NCBI GenBank assembly: GCA_018806985.1
Contig: JADANN010000429.1
Span: 496,001-560,000, forward strand
DNA: 64,000 nucleotides
Origin: Angiostrongylus vasorum
Taxonomy: Eukaryota; Nematoda; Chromadorea; Rhabditida; Metastrongylidae
Direction: 5' to 3'
Under the pieces are notes generated by a model. That model was not told the origin of the DNA. It saw only the letters and a program-made list of their open reading frames with translations, and did not search any database. Position 1 is the first letter of the stretch. Each line of letters opens with the position of its first letter. Of this stretch, positions 11,396 through 23,854 are shown piece by piece. The position numbers were made by a program, and so were the translations under genes.

Positions 11396-12604
11396 TTTTT
11401 TGAAAGTTACCTAATGCTGTTTTGCTGCTAGATTTTTATTAATATTTCACCTTGCCTAATCATGAGGACATGAAGGAGATCAGTTCTCAACACTTCTATT
11501 TCCGTAGGACTAACAGCATTTCTTTTTATTTGAATAAAAACAGAGCACGTGAATTCCTCCTTGACCTATTAATGATTGTATGAGCCATCTATGGATCATA
11601 CTTTGTTGAGAAGAAAATTTCGCAATTTAGGTTAGGAAACACATATCTGAACTCATAATGAACTTTATTAGCTCAGAGGTAAAACATTAGTATCTACAAA
11701 TCTTTACCAACAACAGCGTTTAATCTACCCCGTTGCTTTAAAAATCAATGAGCCCTCGAGTCGTCAAGTTTTTCACTTTTCTTCGTTACGACTTATATCC
11801 TTGTCGGAAATGGAATTGACCGAGCAAGATCATCTAATCTTTCACAACACTGAAAATTTCCAGATCCATTTGCTTACCGGCGCTTCTAACCATCGTTTTT
11901 CCGGATGGCTTCCATTCGGCTAATCCGAAACCGGTCACAATTCTTAGTTACGCGAGTCCTGATTGCTGACATTGTGTGTGCCTAGACGATTTCGTAGTCC
12001 GCGCGATTATGGTGGTTTCATTCTCGTTGCTGAATTCGTTAGATATCCGATCGCCAGACTTTATCCTTCTTCTTTTATTCGTCTTTTCTTCTATTTTGCA
12101 TTGGAAAGTGTAAGAACAGCAGATCATACATCGTTTTTGTAGAATTCGAAAGAGTTTTATAGCTTTATCACTCGTTTCTGTTTGCTCATCGATCGCCTTC
12201 TTTGCGAAATTTCTAGTGGAATTCTGTTGTAGTCATAGACGGTCAAGACAGGATTCTCCGTTAGTTATCAAACCAAACTATTTTATTGAAGCTGTTGTTG
12301 AATCCTTGCAATGCGTGCTGCAAGTATGGGAACTGAAAGAGTTAGGAGAGTCAGTTAAGCATGGCGAAAAATAAGGAACAGAAGCCATTTAGCCCGGAAG
12401 TTCCCGGCGTCGCAACAATAGCAGCCAGAACCGGTGGAAAACATCTGTTTAACGGAAGCAATTTGTAAACGTAAAAGGTGAAGAGATAAAATAAGTGCTT
12501 TGGAAAAGGCTTTTTCGAAACTTTTACGGCGGTCTTCGTACGGTGTTCCACATCATTGGATACGGCTCCATGCAAGTACGAGAATTCACATCATAAAAAA
12601 AACA
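11396..12604. other. Intergenic, nothing firm
   Basis: No repeat family recognised. A 35-codon + strand frame (12361-12468) has coding-like composition but no splice or homology support. Confidence 0.4.
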
Positions 12605-12845
12605 AATGCGGCTTTCGAGAAGACGAAGGCGTTGGAACGGTAACCTGTTTGATATTTCGAGGAGATGGCCCGCTGACGAAGACCTAATCTTGACACGAAG
12701 GCGAAGCCGCCAAATCGAGACGAATAACGAGCGTGGACCATCGACTCGGATCATCGACTCTGATGAAGACGAAGACGTCGAAACGTTAGCCGAAAATAAA
12801 TATATTGATCAACCTCGTGTAAGCTCATCAGGGAAAGAACACATA
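12605..12845 (+). repeat. Family-5 element, single arm
   Basis: gagaagacgaaggcg, gaggagatggcccgctgacgaagacctaa, gtggaccatcgactcggatcatcgactctgatgaagacgaagacgtcgaaacgttagccgaaaataaatat, ending cctcgtgtaagctcatca. The Asp/Glu/Arg-rich frame across it is an artefact of the GAAGAC repeats. Confidence 0.6.
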
Positions 12846-13616
12846 TTGTTGTTGTTGTTAACCGCAACAAGCAATGCAAACTACTGATTATTCATGCTGA
12901 GGTTCAAGGAAAGTCGGTTTTCCAAATGTCTACATTCACTGCAGTCTTGTGCTATACGTCGCTAATGAGCTCTTTTTTGCCGGACGAAGATGAAAAGTGC
13001 CAATTTTCGCTACCACTTTATTCACGACGATGTCTCCTCGTCATGTTTCTGAACATCTTGTTGTTTGTTCAGCATCTTACGAAGGTGGAACCAGTACATT
13101 GCAGTCCTTATGCAGTACTCGTTCTTGCATCTCATGGCACCTCCGACCATTCTCGTCCTTGATGCTGCATTAGTCCAGCATTAAATTTTTCCACCAGCGC
13201 AGATTAGGATCGCCCAAATGTTTTTTGAATGATTTATTCTTATAATATTGTTCACTTCTTAGTTAAAATAAACCATTAAAAGATCTGAAAGCAAATTGAA
13301 GCCATATTTTTTACATAAAGCCAAATATATCCTTGGGTTTATCCATAGAAGGGATAATGAGTGACCATTGAACAGACATCGAAGAATGAAAGGAGCATAA
13401 CCTTCGCTCTTCGACATTCCCACGTTGACTCAAAAACGGCGTCGTCTAGGATATAAAGGAAGGCGTCACCGAGTTTTTCTCACCATCATTTTCATTTTAA
13501 GGAGTCGTCAAGAAGAATTTCTGGGTATGGCGTTTCTTTGTTTGAGTTTTTCTCCTGTCTTCCTTCTCTTTTCCCCTTCTTTTTTAATTGTCATATGTTG
13601 CGGTCTTATATCTTTG
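12846..13616. other. Intergenic, nothing recognised
   Basis: No frame or family beyond the flanking family-5 and SINE-1 elements. 12890-12920 (gaggttcaaggaaagtcgg) recurs near 29555, a very short shared motif. Confidence 0.4.
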
Positions 13617-13626
13617 TTAGCTAGGA

Positions 13627-13901
13627 TGCGCGTGGCGCAGTGGTCGGAGGCGCCCTGCAACACACGTGGAATCGATCCCCGCGCCCATGACCCAGCAAGC
13701 CCTCCATCCATCCGCGGTCGGCAAATTGGTACCAAACTTGTCTGGGAGGATAGCAGCACCAGCTCGATACATCGGTAGGCCACCGCGAGTCATTATAAAG
13801 GCCAGGTATTCAATCACCACCAAACGATGCTTAACGAAATTGAATGCATGGCGCATCCTTCAGGGGATTAATCAACGCCAAAAGCTTTATCCTTTTTTTT
13901 A
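13627..13901 (+). mobile_element. SINE-1 copy, full length with target-site duplication
   Basis: Starts with GCGCGTGGCGCAGTGGTCGGAGG, with a near-perfect B-box-like GGAATCGATCCC. Flanks ttaGctagga (13617-13626) and ttaActagga (13902-13911) form a 10-bp duplication with one difference. Both A and B box elements are the best preserved in the window. Confidence 0.85.
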
Positions 13902-14439
13902 TTAACTAGGACAATTTTCGTCATTTAGGTTGAATCTCCGCTCGCCTCACTAATAGTCATATTCACTGATTCTGAACATCCTGCTCAACACGACCCTAAA
14001 TAAATCATGTTCCTATTGAGGCTGTCAAAAGTCTTCTTGTAAATCAAAAAAACCGAGCAAGGAAGAAGGCAGGTTTCTCTAGAGCCGTTCAGACGGCTGC
14101 TGAAGCAGTTAAACAGTAATTTATGAAGTTTTTTTTTCCTTTTCATCCTCTCGTCTCAGTCTTTTTTCTGAATCATGCTGCATATCCCACTTTGTGCTCG
14201 TCTAAAGGAACTGTGTGACTCTCTCCATAGAATTTTTCAAGCACACTGCCGGTTTGTTCTAGCCAGTTAGCGTTTTTGGCCTTCCATAAATGTTTTCTAA
14301 TTTAGAAGAGTGTTTTCACGGTTTTTGGGAATTAGCCAGAACTCAAGATATCACATGAATATTTTTTAAGACCATCCCCAACAGGATTTCATTAGTTTTT
14401 TAGCATGTCGGGTGTTATCCCATCTTCTTAATAACCGGC

Positions 14440-15205
14440 ATTTCACCATGTTACGAGGAATTATGACTGACGAGAAGCGAGGGATTTGAAGAGCGGATAC
14501 CGTCTCGTTAAAAGTCTTTACAACCATTCTTGAGAACGTCATGCGAGAACTGAAATGGGGCAATTGCGAATGAAAGTCTATGGCCAGCAACTGAAACACC
14601 TTCACTACGCTCATGACACCATTCTTATTACATCGAGCGATTAACCACGCAGAGTGAATGCTGCTCAACTGAACCTTCGCTTTGAAAGATTTGGTGTTCG
14701 ATTCAGTCTGAAGAAAACATTATTTTTGAGAAATAGATTCGTTTTTAATCCCTACTGGTTCTCAACGGAGCGATAATCTTCGAGTGCTCCAGTTAAGTGT
14801 ATCTGGGTCGCGTAGGGAACGTCGTAAACTATTTAGCACCAGAGCTAAGCAGAGATAAGCGGCTTTCAGAGCTTACAGAATCATCAAGGGTATAATAAAG
14901 ATGGCCAAGAACGACCGACCAGCATTCTCGACTATAAGATTCTCCCTGTGACCTGAAACCTGGAAAGTACGTACTTGAGCAGGATGAGAAATCATTCAAC
15001 ATCATCGAATGTGTGATGCTAATCGTAAAACAGTCCCAAAGCACGCATATGTATGCAGTAATGCGAACTTCCAACTTCCGCCAACGATCTTCAACTGTAC
15101 TCTTCATGATGTGTGCATAAAATGCGGTAGTGATTGAATCCCATAGGATGCTTGGTGCACAGCATAAAACTCGCCGACACAGCGATCTGGCTTCCTCGTG
15201 AGAAT
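14440..15205 (+). pseudogene. Decayed RTE-type non-LTR retrotransposon, reverse transcriptase C-terminal part
   Basis: With several frame changes and stops, the + strand shows the order typical of RTE-clade reverse transcriptases: a GDTVSxKxFTTILENVMREL-like block near 14480-14550, an HLRYADD-like block now reading HFTTLMT/LHYAHDT near 14600, YLGR...YLAPELSR near 14800-14850, then QDEKSFNIIE and a degraded RQRSKI...AGHVMR-like block to about 15180. The gene is broken throughout by indels and stops, so it is a fossil. It shows that RTE machinery, a usual partner of SINEs, has been active in this genome. Confidence 0.65.
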
Positions 15206-15775
15206 CTTAGAAAAAAAGATTTTATAGTCGTTCAGTACTAGGGCGAATTGAAACCATTGTGCTACTTTTGTAAGCGAGATGGATAAATGCAGGTTTTACT
15301 GGCGCCAGCTCCACTCGCTCGATGGTTATCGATAGAGTACAGGTGATAGTGCCGGTACCGTTCTCACATGATAGTTTACAGTTCGATCCATTTCTACTGT
15401 ACACCGTCCACAATACTATCTGCTTTAGTTGAAGACAAACACTTCTTCAAAATAAGGCTGTGATAGAATTTGCTTCGTCAAACCACGTGTTCTGTATCGA
15501 TGTTTTTGCTGTCGCTTTCGGAGTTGTTAGGTGCCTTTATATTTTCTCAAAGTTTTGTGCTCTTCATTTACCATTAAGATTCAGTCTTCTTTGAAACGAT
15601 TTCTCTCTTCTTTTTAAATCTTCTTGTCATATGTCATATCAATGTTTGATTTGGAGTATTTTACTTGGCCCCTCCCCTTCAGCCGTTTTTTTTGCCCCTC
15701 GATGCTTCATTCCGTAAGACATTGTATCATTGTATTGTATTGTAAGATACGCTCAAAGTTGTCGGAAACGCGTAA

Positions 15776-16046
15776 AAATCTTTCACCGTTGATTAATCCC
15801 TTAAGGATGCGCCATGCGTTCGACTTCATTCGTACCATCATAGAGGTATTTGAATGCATGTTTGCTCTTCACAATGACTTGCGGTTACCCATCGATGTAT
15901 TAATTCAATGTTTTTGATTCCTCAAGCAAGTCCTAGTCCCAGTTTATGGAGCCCAAATAGATGGGGACTTTGAGCAGTGCATTAGGACGAAGTAGGGATA
16001 TTATATGTATTGCAGGACACTTCTAACCATTGCGCCACGTGCCGTT
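15776..16046 (-). mobile_element. SINE-1 copy, diverged
   Basis: Recognised by gattaatccctTAaggatgcgccatgcgttcgacttcatt and by the head remnant attgcgccacgtgcc. The middle is strongly diverged, indicating an older insertion. Confidence 0.65.
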
Positions 16047-16316
16047 AGAATTATCCTGCAATATGAATCCATTTTCTGTAATCCTACATGAGTGTAGAGG
16101 TTATAAGAGAAAGGAGACTGTCGAAGGTCCTATGCTTTCCTTATGTTAGGCAATTTGTCTTTCCTCATCAGCGTAGAGTTTTACTTCAACCATCTTCGAG
16201 TAGCAGTTGTGTTGTCCCATTTATTCAATCGTCGTAGTTATTGGGCTTTTTCTGGCACTTTCTAGAAAACTTTGCGCCTTAGAAACATGTGATTTCTGTC
16301 ACTACAACATCGGGTC

Positions 16317-16376
16317 ACAATGATTCGACTCGGTTGTCCACACGAATGGCTGTGGACACCAGACTCGAATCATTGT
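16317..16376. repeat. Short near-perfect hairpin (22 of 25 paired)
   Basis: Arm 16317-16341 and arm 16352-16376 are inverted copies with three mismatches and a 10-nt loop. The size suits a pre-miRNA-like stem or a very short palindromic transposon remnant. The following ~110 bp has faint family-5 resemblance. Confidence 0.55.
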
Positions 16377-16702
16377 AGCTATGAACAAGGCAAAAACGAG
16401 GAAGCGTTAGCTGCAATAAGTGTTTATAACCACCTCTCTTCGGCTTATGAATAAAGAAAATATTGATTATCCATGTCGAGGTTAATAGAGAGTCAATTTT
16501 CAGTTATTACGACAATATTGCTCGCCCTCAGTATTCAGCTCTTGTCTTTCTTTTAGAATTCCACTGGTAGGTTTTGTTTTCAGATTTTGTCATTGATGGA
16601 TGTTGAAACTATTGTTGTTGTCTTCTGCAAATCAAATCTTATCCATGTGTCGTTTATCTTAAATCGGACATCTCATTTGCCCTTTTGCCCTTTCTATTCT
16701 TT

Positions 16703-16762
16703 TCCTTCTCTCTTTCTCTTTCTCTCTCTCTCTCTCTCACTCTCTTTCTCTCTCTCCCTCCC
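16703..16762. repeat. (TC)n microsatellite
   Basis: TC-rich run with TTTC and CCC interruptions. Confidence 0.9.
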
Positions 16763-17097
16763 TGAAAGTTTTTCGTCGTACGTTCTATTTTTTGGTACTG
16801 AAGTCCTCCATGATGAGTGAGTTATAGAAATCGATTTTTCGTAGTTTACTTCATCAAGTGGTAGAAGTTGGGATGATGGTGGGGTTGGTGGCAGATATCG
16901 TCGATTTCATCTTCGTCACTGGCTTTTATTGATGCATATATACACTTGAAGTTTTCTTCGCTCTCTCATCTAGTTCACTTACCCAGTCTTCACACCGAAT
17001 CCTCATCGTGAATATTTTCTTTCTTTGTTATGAACAAATCATTTCAAAATCGACTTTCTTTTAAACTCGGTATTACGAATCAATATGTATTCTTTCT

Positions 17098-17445
17098 TTG
17101 ATGAGCTTACACGAGGTTGATAAGGATATTTATTTTCGGCTAACGTTTCGGCATCTTCGTCTTCACCTGAGCCGATAATCCGAGTCGATGGTCCACGCTT
17201 GTTCTTCGTCTCGATGCTATCACAGCTATCAACCAGCAGCATCCTGCATAAAAGGGCATCACCGAGTGACCTCATTCGAGATGGCCCGTTGAGGAAGACC
17301 TGACTTTACACGAAGGCGAAGACGCCACATCGATACGAAGAACAACCGTGGACCATCGACTCTGGTCATCGTCTCTGATGAAGACGAAGACGTCGAAAGG
17401 CTAGTCAAAAATAAATATCTTCATGAACCTCGTGTAAGCCCATGA
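17098..17445. repeat. Family-5 fold-back element with two opposed arms
   Basis: The left arm (17102-17228, atgagcttacacgaggttgat...ttattttcggctaacgtttcg...) and right arm (about 17318-17445, ending cctcgtgtaagcccat) are inverted copies, roughly 80% alike over ~125 bp by eye, around an ~90-bp centre. This is the architecture of a fold-back or palindromic MITE. Confidence 0.6.
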
Positions 17446-17997
17446 AGGAAAGAATAAACAAATTAGTTGATTTTCTCTACGATCCCACCCATTCATCTTT
17501 ACATTCTTTCCTAGCTTCCATGAAAACCTCATCATCATCTGCTTACTTCAATTCAATCTCTCCCTTTTATTCACAAAGTGGTTTGAAGATATACACAATA
17601 ATCAGTGGAACTAACGACTGTTTGATTTATGGGTCGATTTTACGACTATGAATTTGATTGCTAGCTGGGTGCTGCACCCTTTCTTCATTTTTTCCAATTC
17701 GCCATAAGAATACCATGACAAGAGTTATGACAAGCCTTGCACAAGGGCATGTACTTTCTGAAACTGGCGTTCGGAGATTCAGGCTGTACCAGTTAGTTCA
17801 TGTGCCATCACCAATATTTCACTAAGTAAGTGTCGTCTCAGGATCATTATAACTTATACATTCATTGAAAAACAGAAGCAAGCCACACCATGATAATCGG
17901 ATAACTTTGGAAGCCATAGGGGTTTACAGGAATGTAAGGATCCATTACAAACATGGACGTGGTGCTTTTTTCGCCTTTACTCTAATGTACTTTTGTT

Positions 17998-18345
17998 TCT
18001 ATTTTATTTTTTGTTATACGACCCGTCTTCACGTGTACTGTGCGGATCCAAACACGTCTCGCATTCGATTCGAGTCCTCGCATTCATCATCCACGAAGGT
18101 TTTCTAACTTTTTACGTGTGGCCTCGGCTGCTGCTTGAGGATTTTTCATTTCTTCTTGAGTGTCGTAAAATGGTGATCGAGTCGATTCTCCCTGGAATCC
18201 TGAGGTAGCTGGGCTAGGCGTTCCCACTTGTATTGCATAACCGTTTTCTCCACCTCAGAGGGATGAGAGGCTTGGTGAACCTGGGGCGAGATCGAACCAG
18301 CACCGAGCCCATGGTGGTCGTCATCACTACAACTATGCTATCCGT
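17998..18345 (-). repeat. Family-4 repeat, best-preserved copy
   Basis: On the minus strand it starts with a tRNA-like head holding GCTGGTTCGATCTCGCC (B box), then caccaagcctctcatccctctgaggtgg, cagctacctcaggattccagggagaatcgactcg, agcagccgaggccacacg and ggatccgcacagtacacgtgaagacgggtcg. It abuts the TA microsatellite at 18356. Confidence 0.6.
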
Positions 18346-18353
18346 CCCTATTT

Positions 18354-18355
<2 letters not shown>

Positions 18356-18430
<75 letters not shown>
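18356..18430. repeat. (TA)n microsatellite
   Basis: About 37 TA units with one C interruption near 18399. Confidence 0.95.
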
Positions 18431-18433
<3 letters not shown>

Positions 18434-19097
18434 AGAATGTTAACAGTAATATGTAGCGTTTGGTGGCCATCAGGGTCTCTCAAGGAGTTCCGAAGAGTTC
18501 AACATTCCCATACAGATGCTTTAGAGTGAATCTATGGAAAAGTGGCAAAATGGTAAAATGGTAAATTAGCAAAGTCTAAAGACCTCCTAGCGACTAGATT
18601 CCAAAGAAAGAGAGTAAAAAATTAAATAGGCCAACGTTGACCTCTTTGGGTTGCTCAAGAGATAAGATCCCACTGATCATCGCTGAAATGGTACAGGGAC
18701 AACCGGCGACCTTACCTTGCTTGCTCGTGTGACTCGATGATTAGTGGAATTATATGTGGTACAAGTGACGTGTATACTATTATATCGCTGTATTTATTGA
18801 TCATTTAAAGATTTCTGAATTATAACCTTTCGAAATAAAAAGTAAAACCTCTAAAAAAGCCAAAGTACTCATTCAGTACATACAAAACTACTAAACATAT
18901 GTCTTATACAAGAATAGAACCTGCCTAGACTATAGACTGACTTCAGTTATAAGCCATGTGCTAAAAAATTTTCGATGGATAGTTCGGAGATTATTTTAAG
19001 GCTTCTATTTCAACACCATAGAAGATTTTGAGGTAAAAAATATTAAAAACTGAAGTGTTGTTCAATGTAGAACATTGGTCAAGCGTATTATTAACAG

Positions 19098-19290
19098 TGC
19101 TTTTTATTTGCTGCCTACTGTAATTTTTTAACGGCAAGGTATGATGCGAAATACAACCACAACGATGCTGAGATATTTGCAAACTCCGGACCGCAGGCGT
19201 CTGTGGGAGGCAACGAACGCGCTACTACCCATTCCGGTGGTTAACGCGTTCACTACCACACCATGCGGGTCCTTCGTTTCGCCTATTCGC
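19098..19290 (-). mobile_element. SINE-2 copy
   Basis: aacggcaaggtatgatgcgaaatacaaccacaacgatgctgagatatttgcaaactccggaccgcagg, then the core complement with ttaacgcgttcaccaccacaccatgcgggtcctt. One of the better preserved copies. Confidence 0.7.
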
Positions 19291-20727
19291 ATGTTATTAA
19301 CGTTTCAAAAAACAAGAGCAAAATGACACCAGTTTTTGCTGAAAATTTAAAAAACCCTCAAATACTCAATATTTTTAGTGTTTGCTGAAATAATCCTCTT
19401 TCTTCGTTTTACAAAGTATCTTCCTATAGAATTCCATAGATGATTCATGTCATCGTTATGAGCACGACTCCAGATGTTCAAGAAGAACTACGTCAGAGAA
19501 TGCAAGCCAAATTTACCGTATCCCCTTTTTACTTACTTATGGTCTAGTCAAAAAAAGGGAACGAAAAAGGAGCTACTTAAAGGAAGAATGTACTAGAATT
19601 CCACCTCAATCCATAAATAGCCACCACATCTTTGTCCGATTTATGCCAATTCGATTACGCTCTGTTGTCGATCAATACCCATGTAAAGTGCATTAGATTG
19701 AGAAACTCTCACTGAGTGCCAAGTGCGAGACAAGTAATTGGTTTTCCTTTTTTAGGGGTAGTTACTAGGAATCTTCCAAGAAATCTGTACTGAATAGAAC
19801 TGTCAGCCAGCTGAAGAAAATAATGTAGTAAGTTATGATTATGGCAACTCTTTTTAAAAATCGTTGTGTCATTTTGAATACTTAAGTGACCCACTAGTCT
19901 CCACAAAGAATCTTCCGATTCTCACCACATCTTTTAGCACGTTGAGGATTGGTTAGATTTTTTTCTTCTTGATGTCCGTCACCGCAAGCATTAGCCGGCC
20001 ATTATGGATCAGAGTGAAGTTTGCCACTTCGTGACTAGATTTCCTCCATTACAATTACGGAAATGGTCTACTGTAGATGGATTCTCGGATGAGAATGTCG
20101 AAATGATTACTAGCTTCGGTGACTGCGACTAGGGAATGAACCTCTTACCGCACATCTGACTGGGAACATCCCACATCCCACGCCTATGATGAGCTAGTAA
20201 ATCATCGAAGAATCTATAATAACATCATCATCGAATTCTCATCAACTTGCCAAAGATGAGTTTGCAATGTTTTCTTTCAATTTTCCAACTAACGTGAGCA
20301 ATAGTGAGCTTTTTGACCGGTGTTTTTAACCACATTATTAATGAAACCCATTTTGTGAAGTCCGCATGAAGATTTTATCTTCTTCATGAACGTCATTGAA
20401 TTCTGGTCGAATTGATTCTCTGTGCAATCCAAGGTTGGCTCTACCGAATCGTTTGGAGATCCTCTTCAGAAAGGCAGTCATCGGCTTTTATTGATCGGAT
20501 GATTCCGACTCTTGAGCGATGGTAGTGTTGGATTGGCTCGAAGCAGGCTATAACTTCTCTGCTTAAGTGTATTATTGTCCAGCATTTCTAACCGTTGCGC
20601 TACCCTCCTCCCAGTTTCTTCCATTAGTTTACGATGAAGCTGGTTTTTTCGGCAATAGATGGTAATTTCTCGATCACAAGAATACTTCAGGTGTTCATAA
20701 CTCCATAGATTTGTAAAAGAGACTAGG

Positions 20728-21080
20728 CACCTGCGGGTCCAGAGTTTTGCAAATATCTCAGCTTCGTTGAAGTTATATTTCGCAATATACCCTGCCATCA
20801 AAAAAGAGTAGGCAGTAGGCAAAAAAAGTCTAAAATTGTGATTATAACTATAGCCTCAGCTTAACTGGGTTCAATGCCGATTTGGGCTCCCAGATCAATC
20901 CCGTTGACGGGTGATTGCTGATGGCAAAAGATCGATAGAACTAGCTGAGAGACAGGCGAAACGAAGGACCCTGCATGGTGTGGTGGTGAACGCGTTACTC
21001 CCCGGAAAGGACAATAGCGCGTTCGTTCCCCACCATAGGCACCTGCGGTCCAGAGTTTTGCAAATATCTCAGCTTCGTCA
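20728..21080 (+). mobile_element. SINE-2 tail followed directly by a nearly complete SINE-2 copy
   Basis: 20728-20822 is the tail half of one copy (cacctgcgggtccagagttttgcaaatatctcagc...ccctgccatcaaaaaagagtaggcagtagg). 20823-21080 is a second copy in the same direction, with aaattgtgattataac, cccgttgacgggtgattgctgatggc, the TGGTGTGGTGGTGAACGCG A-box region and the same tail start. This tandem arrangement shows how the two ends of the unit join. Confidence 0.65.
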
Positions 21081-23583
21081 AAGAAAGTTAGTTCTATAGG
21101 CAAGTATTTGTAAATTCAAGCAATTTTTATAGCAATTAGTGTAAACTACTGTGGGCCGAGACATGTTGATTTGAAGTTCAAAAACGCCACTATTTTAGCT
21201 CTGACTCCTACTGAGGCGACCACGTCGCGAATGTGTTGATTGTGAAACAAAAACTGAACTTTTGTCGAACTTATGCTTAGGGTCGGTTATTTGCTTCTAA
21301 GGTTTTTCACTTCCGAGAATTTCTGGATCAGTGTCCTGGTGGTGCTTAAGGCCTAACAACATCCGCTTAGCTAAACGGCATCACTCAACGCGCTCTCGAC
21401 GATGACGCTTGAAATGCTGACAAATGATCATATTCGGATCAATGTAAAACATAGGTATCGATCTAGATGCCGTTCGTTTTCATCGTCGGTTAAAACGGAG
21501 GTTTTTTCTCATGTATGAGAAGCGAAAATCGTTTTATGGAAACTGTTCAGGTATCCATTGTGATTGATATGAGGCTATAAAAAAATACATTGTGTTAGAC
21601 CGTTCATTTTCGAAGAATTCAAAAACTGGTCCAATTAATCTTTCAAGCAGACTTTCGGCATTATACACGTTATATGCTATGGTTTCTTTTAGTACGCACA
21701 CTGTGATTTAATCTTTATTTAGGGCTTCCGTACTTCCCATTACTTCGAAGATTATGAATGTCTTGGCGAAACCTGATGGGATATTTTTATCCTAATCGCT
21801 CAAGGACTTGAACAAATTCCAAAGTGTTTAGCTCATCTGTCTGCTTCTTCTCTTCTCTTCTTAGTCCTTTTAAGGTTAAGTGTTCACTGATGAAATGAAA
21901 GACGACTTCTATGCATGACTACTCCATGAATTCGCAGGCGCTCGATCAATACATATGAGTGTAGTAATGACTAGAGAAAAGAACCAAAAATCTGAATATT
22001 TGCGCTTTTTGTGGGCTTTCCTTTGAAGCTGCAGCACCTATAGCTATGGTAACCAAGCTCAAACAAATTATGTCAAAGCAGCGATATGTGATTTTCATCT
22101 TCGGAAAGGCCGAAAGGAAAATGACAGTTGCTTCTTACTGCTTTTTGAACGCAGAATCGAGCAGAATACAACATCGCCTCTGATTGAGATGTCACGGGTA
22201 GCTCACCCAGGAGAATGAGTGCATAGACGGCTCTTCTACTACCTAGGGGTGTTCCCTTCACAAGAAAAGAATCCTATCAAAAGAATGGAGATGAGGGCAA
22301 TGTGGCACGTTTGTTCAGATGTCACCCGAATCTAAAGCGAGAACTTATGATTAATAGCTCAAACATTCTGCAGTTGTTCTTATGGGTTTACATGTGTGGC
22401 GTCCCTTTGCTCCCACAACACAACGAGATTCTATGGCATTGACGAGTACCCCTGTTAAACTGTTTCCGCCCTTTTTCGAGTCACTGAAATGAGTTATCTG
22501 CGTGATTTCTCTAACGACATTCCCCGATATGCGTTCGCCATTCAATTGTTTTTGCTGAGTAGATTTATCCGGGACATTTCTACATCCACATAGCACCCCA
22601 TGCTTACCGTCTACATAAATCTTTTTCTACTAAGACGTTATATCAGTGGGCTTTATGGTCCTTCACCTAAATGTCTCGACCATTTTGTCCCGATTTAGTG
22701 GTGGGAGTCATTCAAACCGTGTTTATATGGATACGGTTTAAGGCGACGATATCAAAGCTTGGTTGGATTTCACACATTGTTTGTTTTAAGTATCTGCTAA
22801 TGTAAGCTATGTAGAAGTCTTTCAATAACCGCGTTAACAACTAACGTTTAAAAATCGATTCAATTGAAACAACTAGTGGATCATCCCACCGTTTCAATAG
22901 TCTATCGATTTCCGTGTCTGTTCACTTTTGTTCAGCCCTTTGGGTCATGTTCTTCGTTCTGACACTAAGATCACTAAGACCTTCCAGTGGGGCGGGTCTT
23001 AGTTGTGCACCCTGTCCACCCTCCCCTCTCCTCGAGCAAATCCTCCACTCTCTTCTCTTCATTGCTGCCCCTCCGACTTCAATATACCATATGGATTCTT
23101 ATGATTATCTTTGTAACTTGTTTAATATTACTCTATTAAGGTCTGAATGAGGGCAAGTTCAACGTGACGATGTTTCTAGAAAAGTCGGTCGTTTACTGAA
23201 CCTTACCTATAATTTTTCTTCTCATGGTCATTAAACTAATCATTCCATAAATTAATCAGACTGACTAGAGGAGCTAACAGTTGTTCTTCTGCTCTTTATT
23301 AGGCGCTTTTTCGTTTCCCACAATTAGAAAATTCTGCTTAAAAAGTACACCTTTATTTAGTTCTCCATCTTACATAATTTCTGACGAAAGTGCAGCTGTT
23401 CTCATAGCTCAGACGGCTGCTGTGGCTCTCACTAACCTGATGCGATCCTATTTAATTCACTACATATCAACTGAAATCAACTAATTCGAAGATTGGTTGG
23501 TTTTAGAAATTTGTAGAAATCGTTGATTAGTTCCTAGGGTCGACTTTCTATTATCCTGGGTGTTGGATTATACTCAGCTACTG
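21081..23583. other. Intergenic, nothing recognised
   Basis: 2.5 kb without a recognised repeat family or a convincing exon. Short minus-strand frames at 22073-22261 and 22351-22596 lack splice signals and known motifs. Confidence 0.45.
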
Positions 23584-23597
23584 TTGTATCCTTGATA

Positions 23598-23854
23598 AAG
23601 GATAAAGGATAGAGCTCTCGGCGTTCATCAATCCCTGAGGAATGCGCCATGCATTCCACTTCATTAAGTATCGTTGGAGGTGATCGAATGCATATCTGAC
23701 CTTTACAATGGCTCACGGTGGCCTACCGATGTATCGAGCTAGTGCTGCTGTCCTCCCAGACAAGTCTGGTACCAATTTGCCGACCCTAGAGGGATGGAAG
23801 GCTTGGTGAGCTACGTGTGTGGGATCGTTCCCACCACTGAGTCACACGCGCCCT
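23598..23854 (-). mobile_element. SINE-1 copy with target-site duplication
   Basis: Flanking 14-bp repeats at 23584-23597 and 23855-23868 (ttgtatcCttgata versus ttgtatcGttgata). The tail holds tandem AAGGATAAAGGATA units. The head is slightly shortened around the B box. Confidence 0.85.

Noticed and set aside
12361..12468. 35-codon frame (MAKNKEQKPFSPEVPG...) with coding-like composition and an upstream in-frame stop
   Set aside because: Too short, no splice signals or recognised family; could still be a small protein or relic exon.
12606..12887. Arg/Asp/Glu-rich frame resembling a nuclear protein
   Set aside because: It is the GAAGAC-rich arm of the family-5 repeat, present elsewhere at 17098-17445.
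16960..17036. Minus-strand donor-like GG|GTAAGTG with a short ATG frame before it
   Set aside because: Only eight codons and no downstream exon could be linked.
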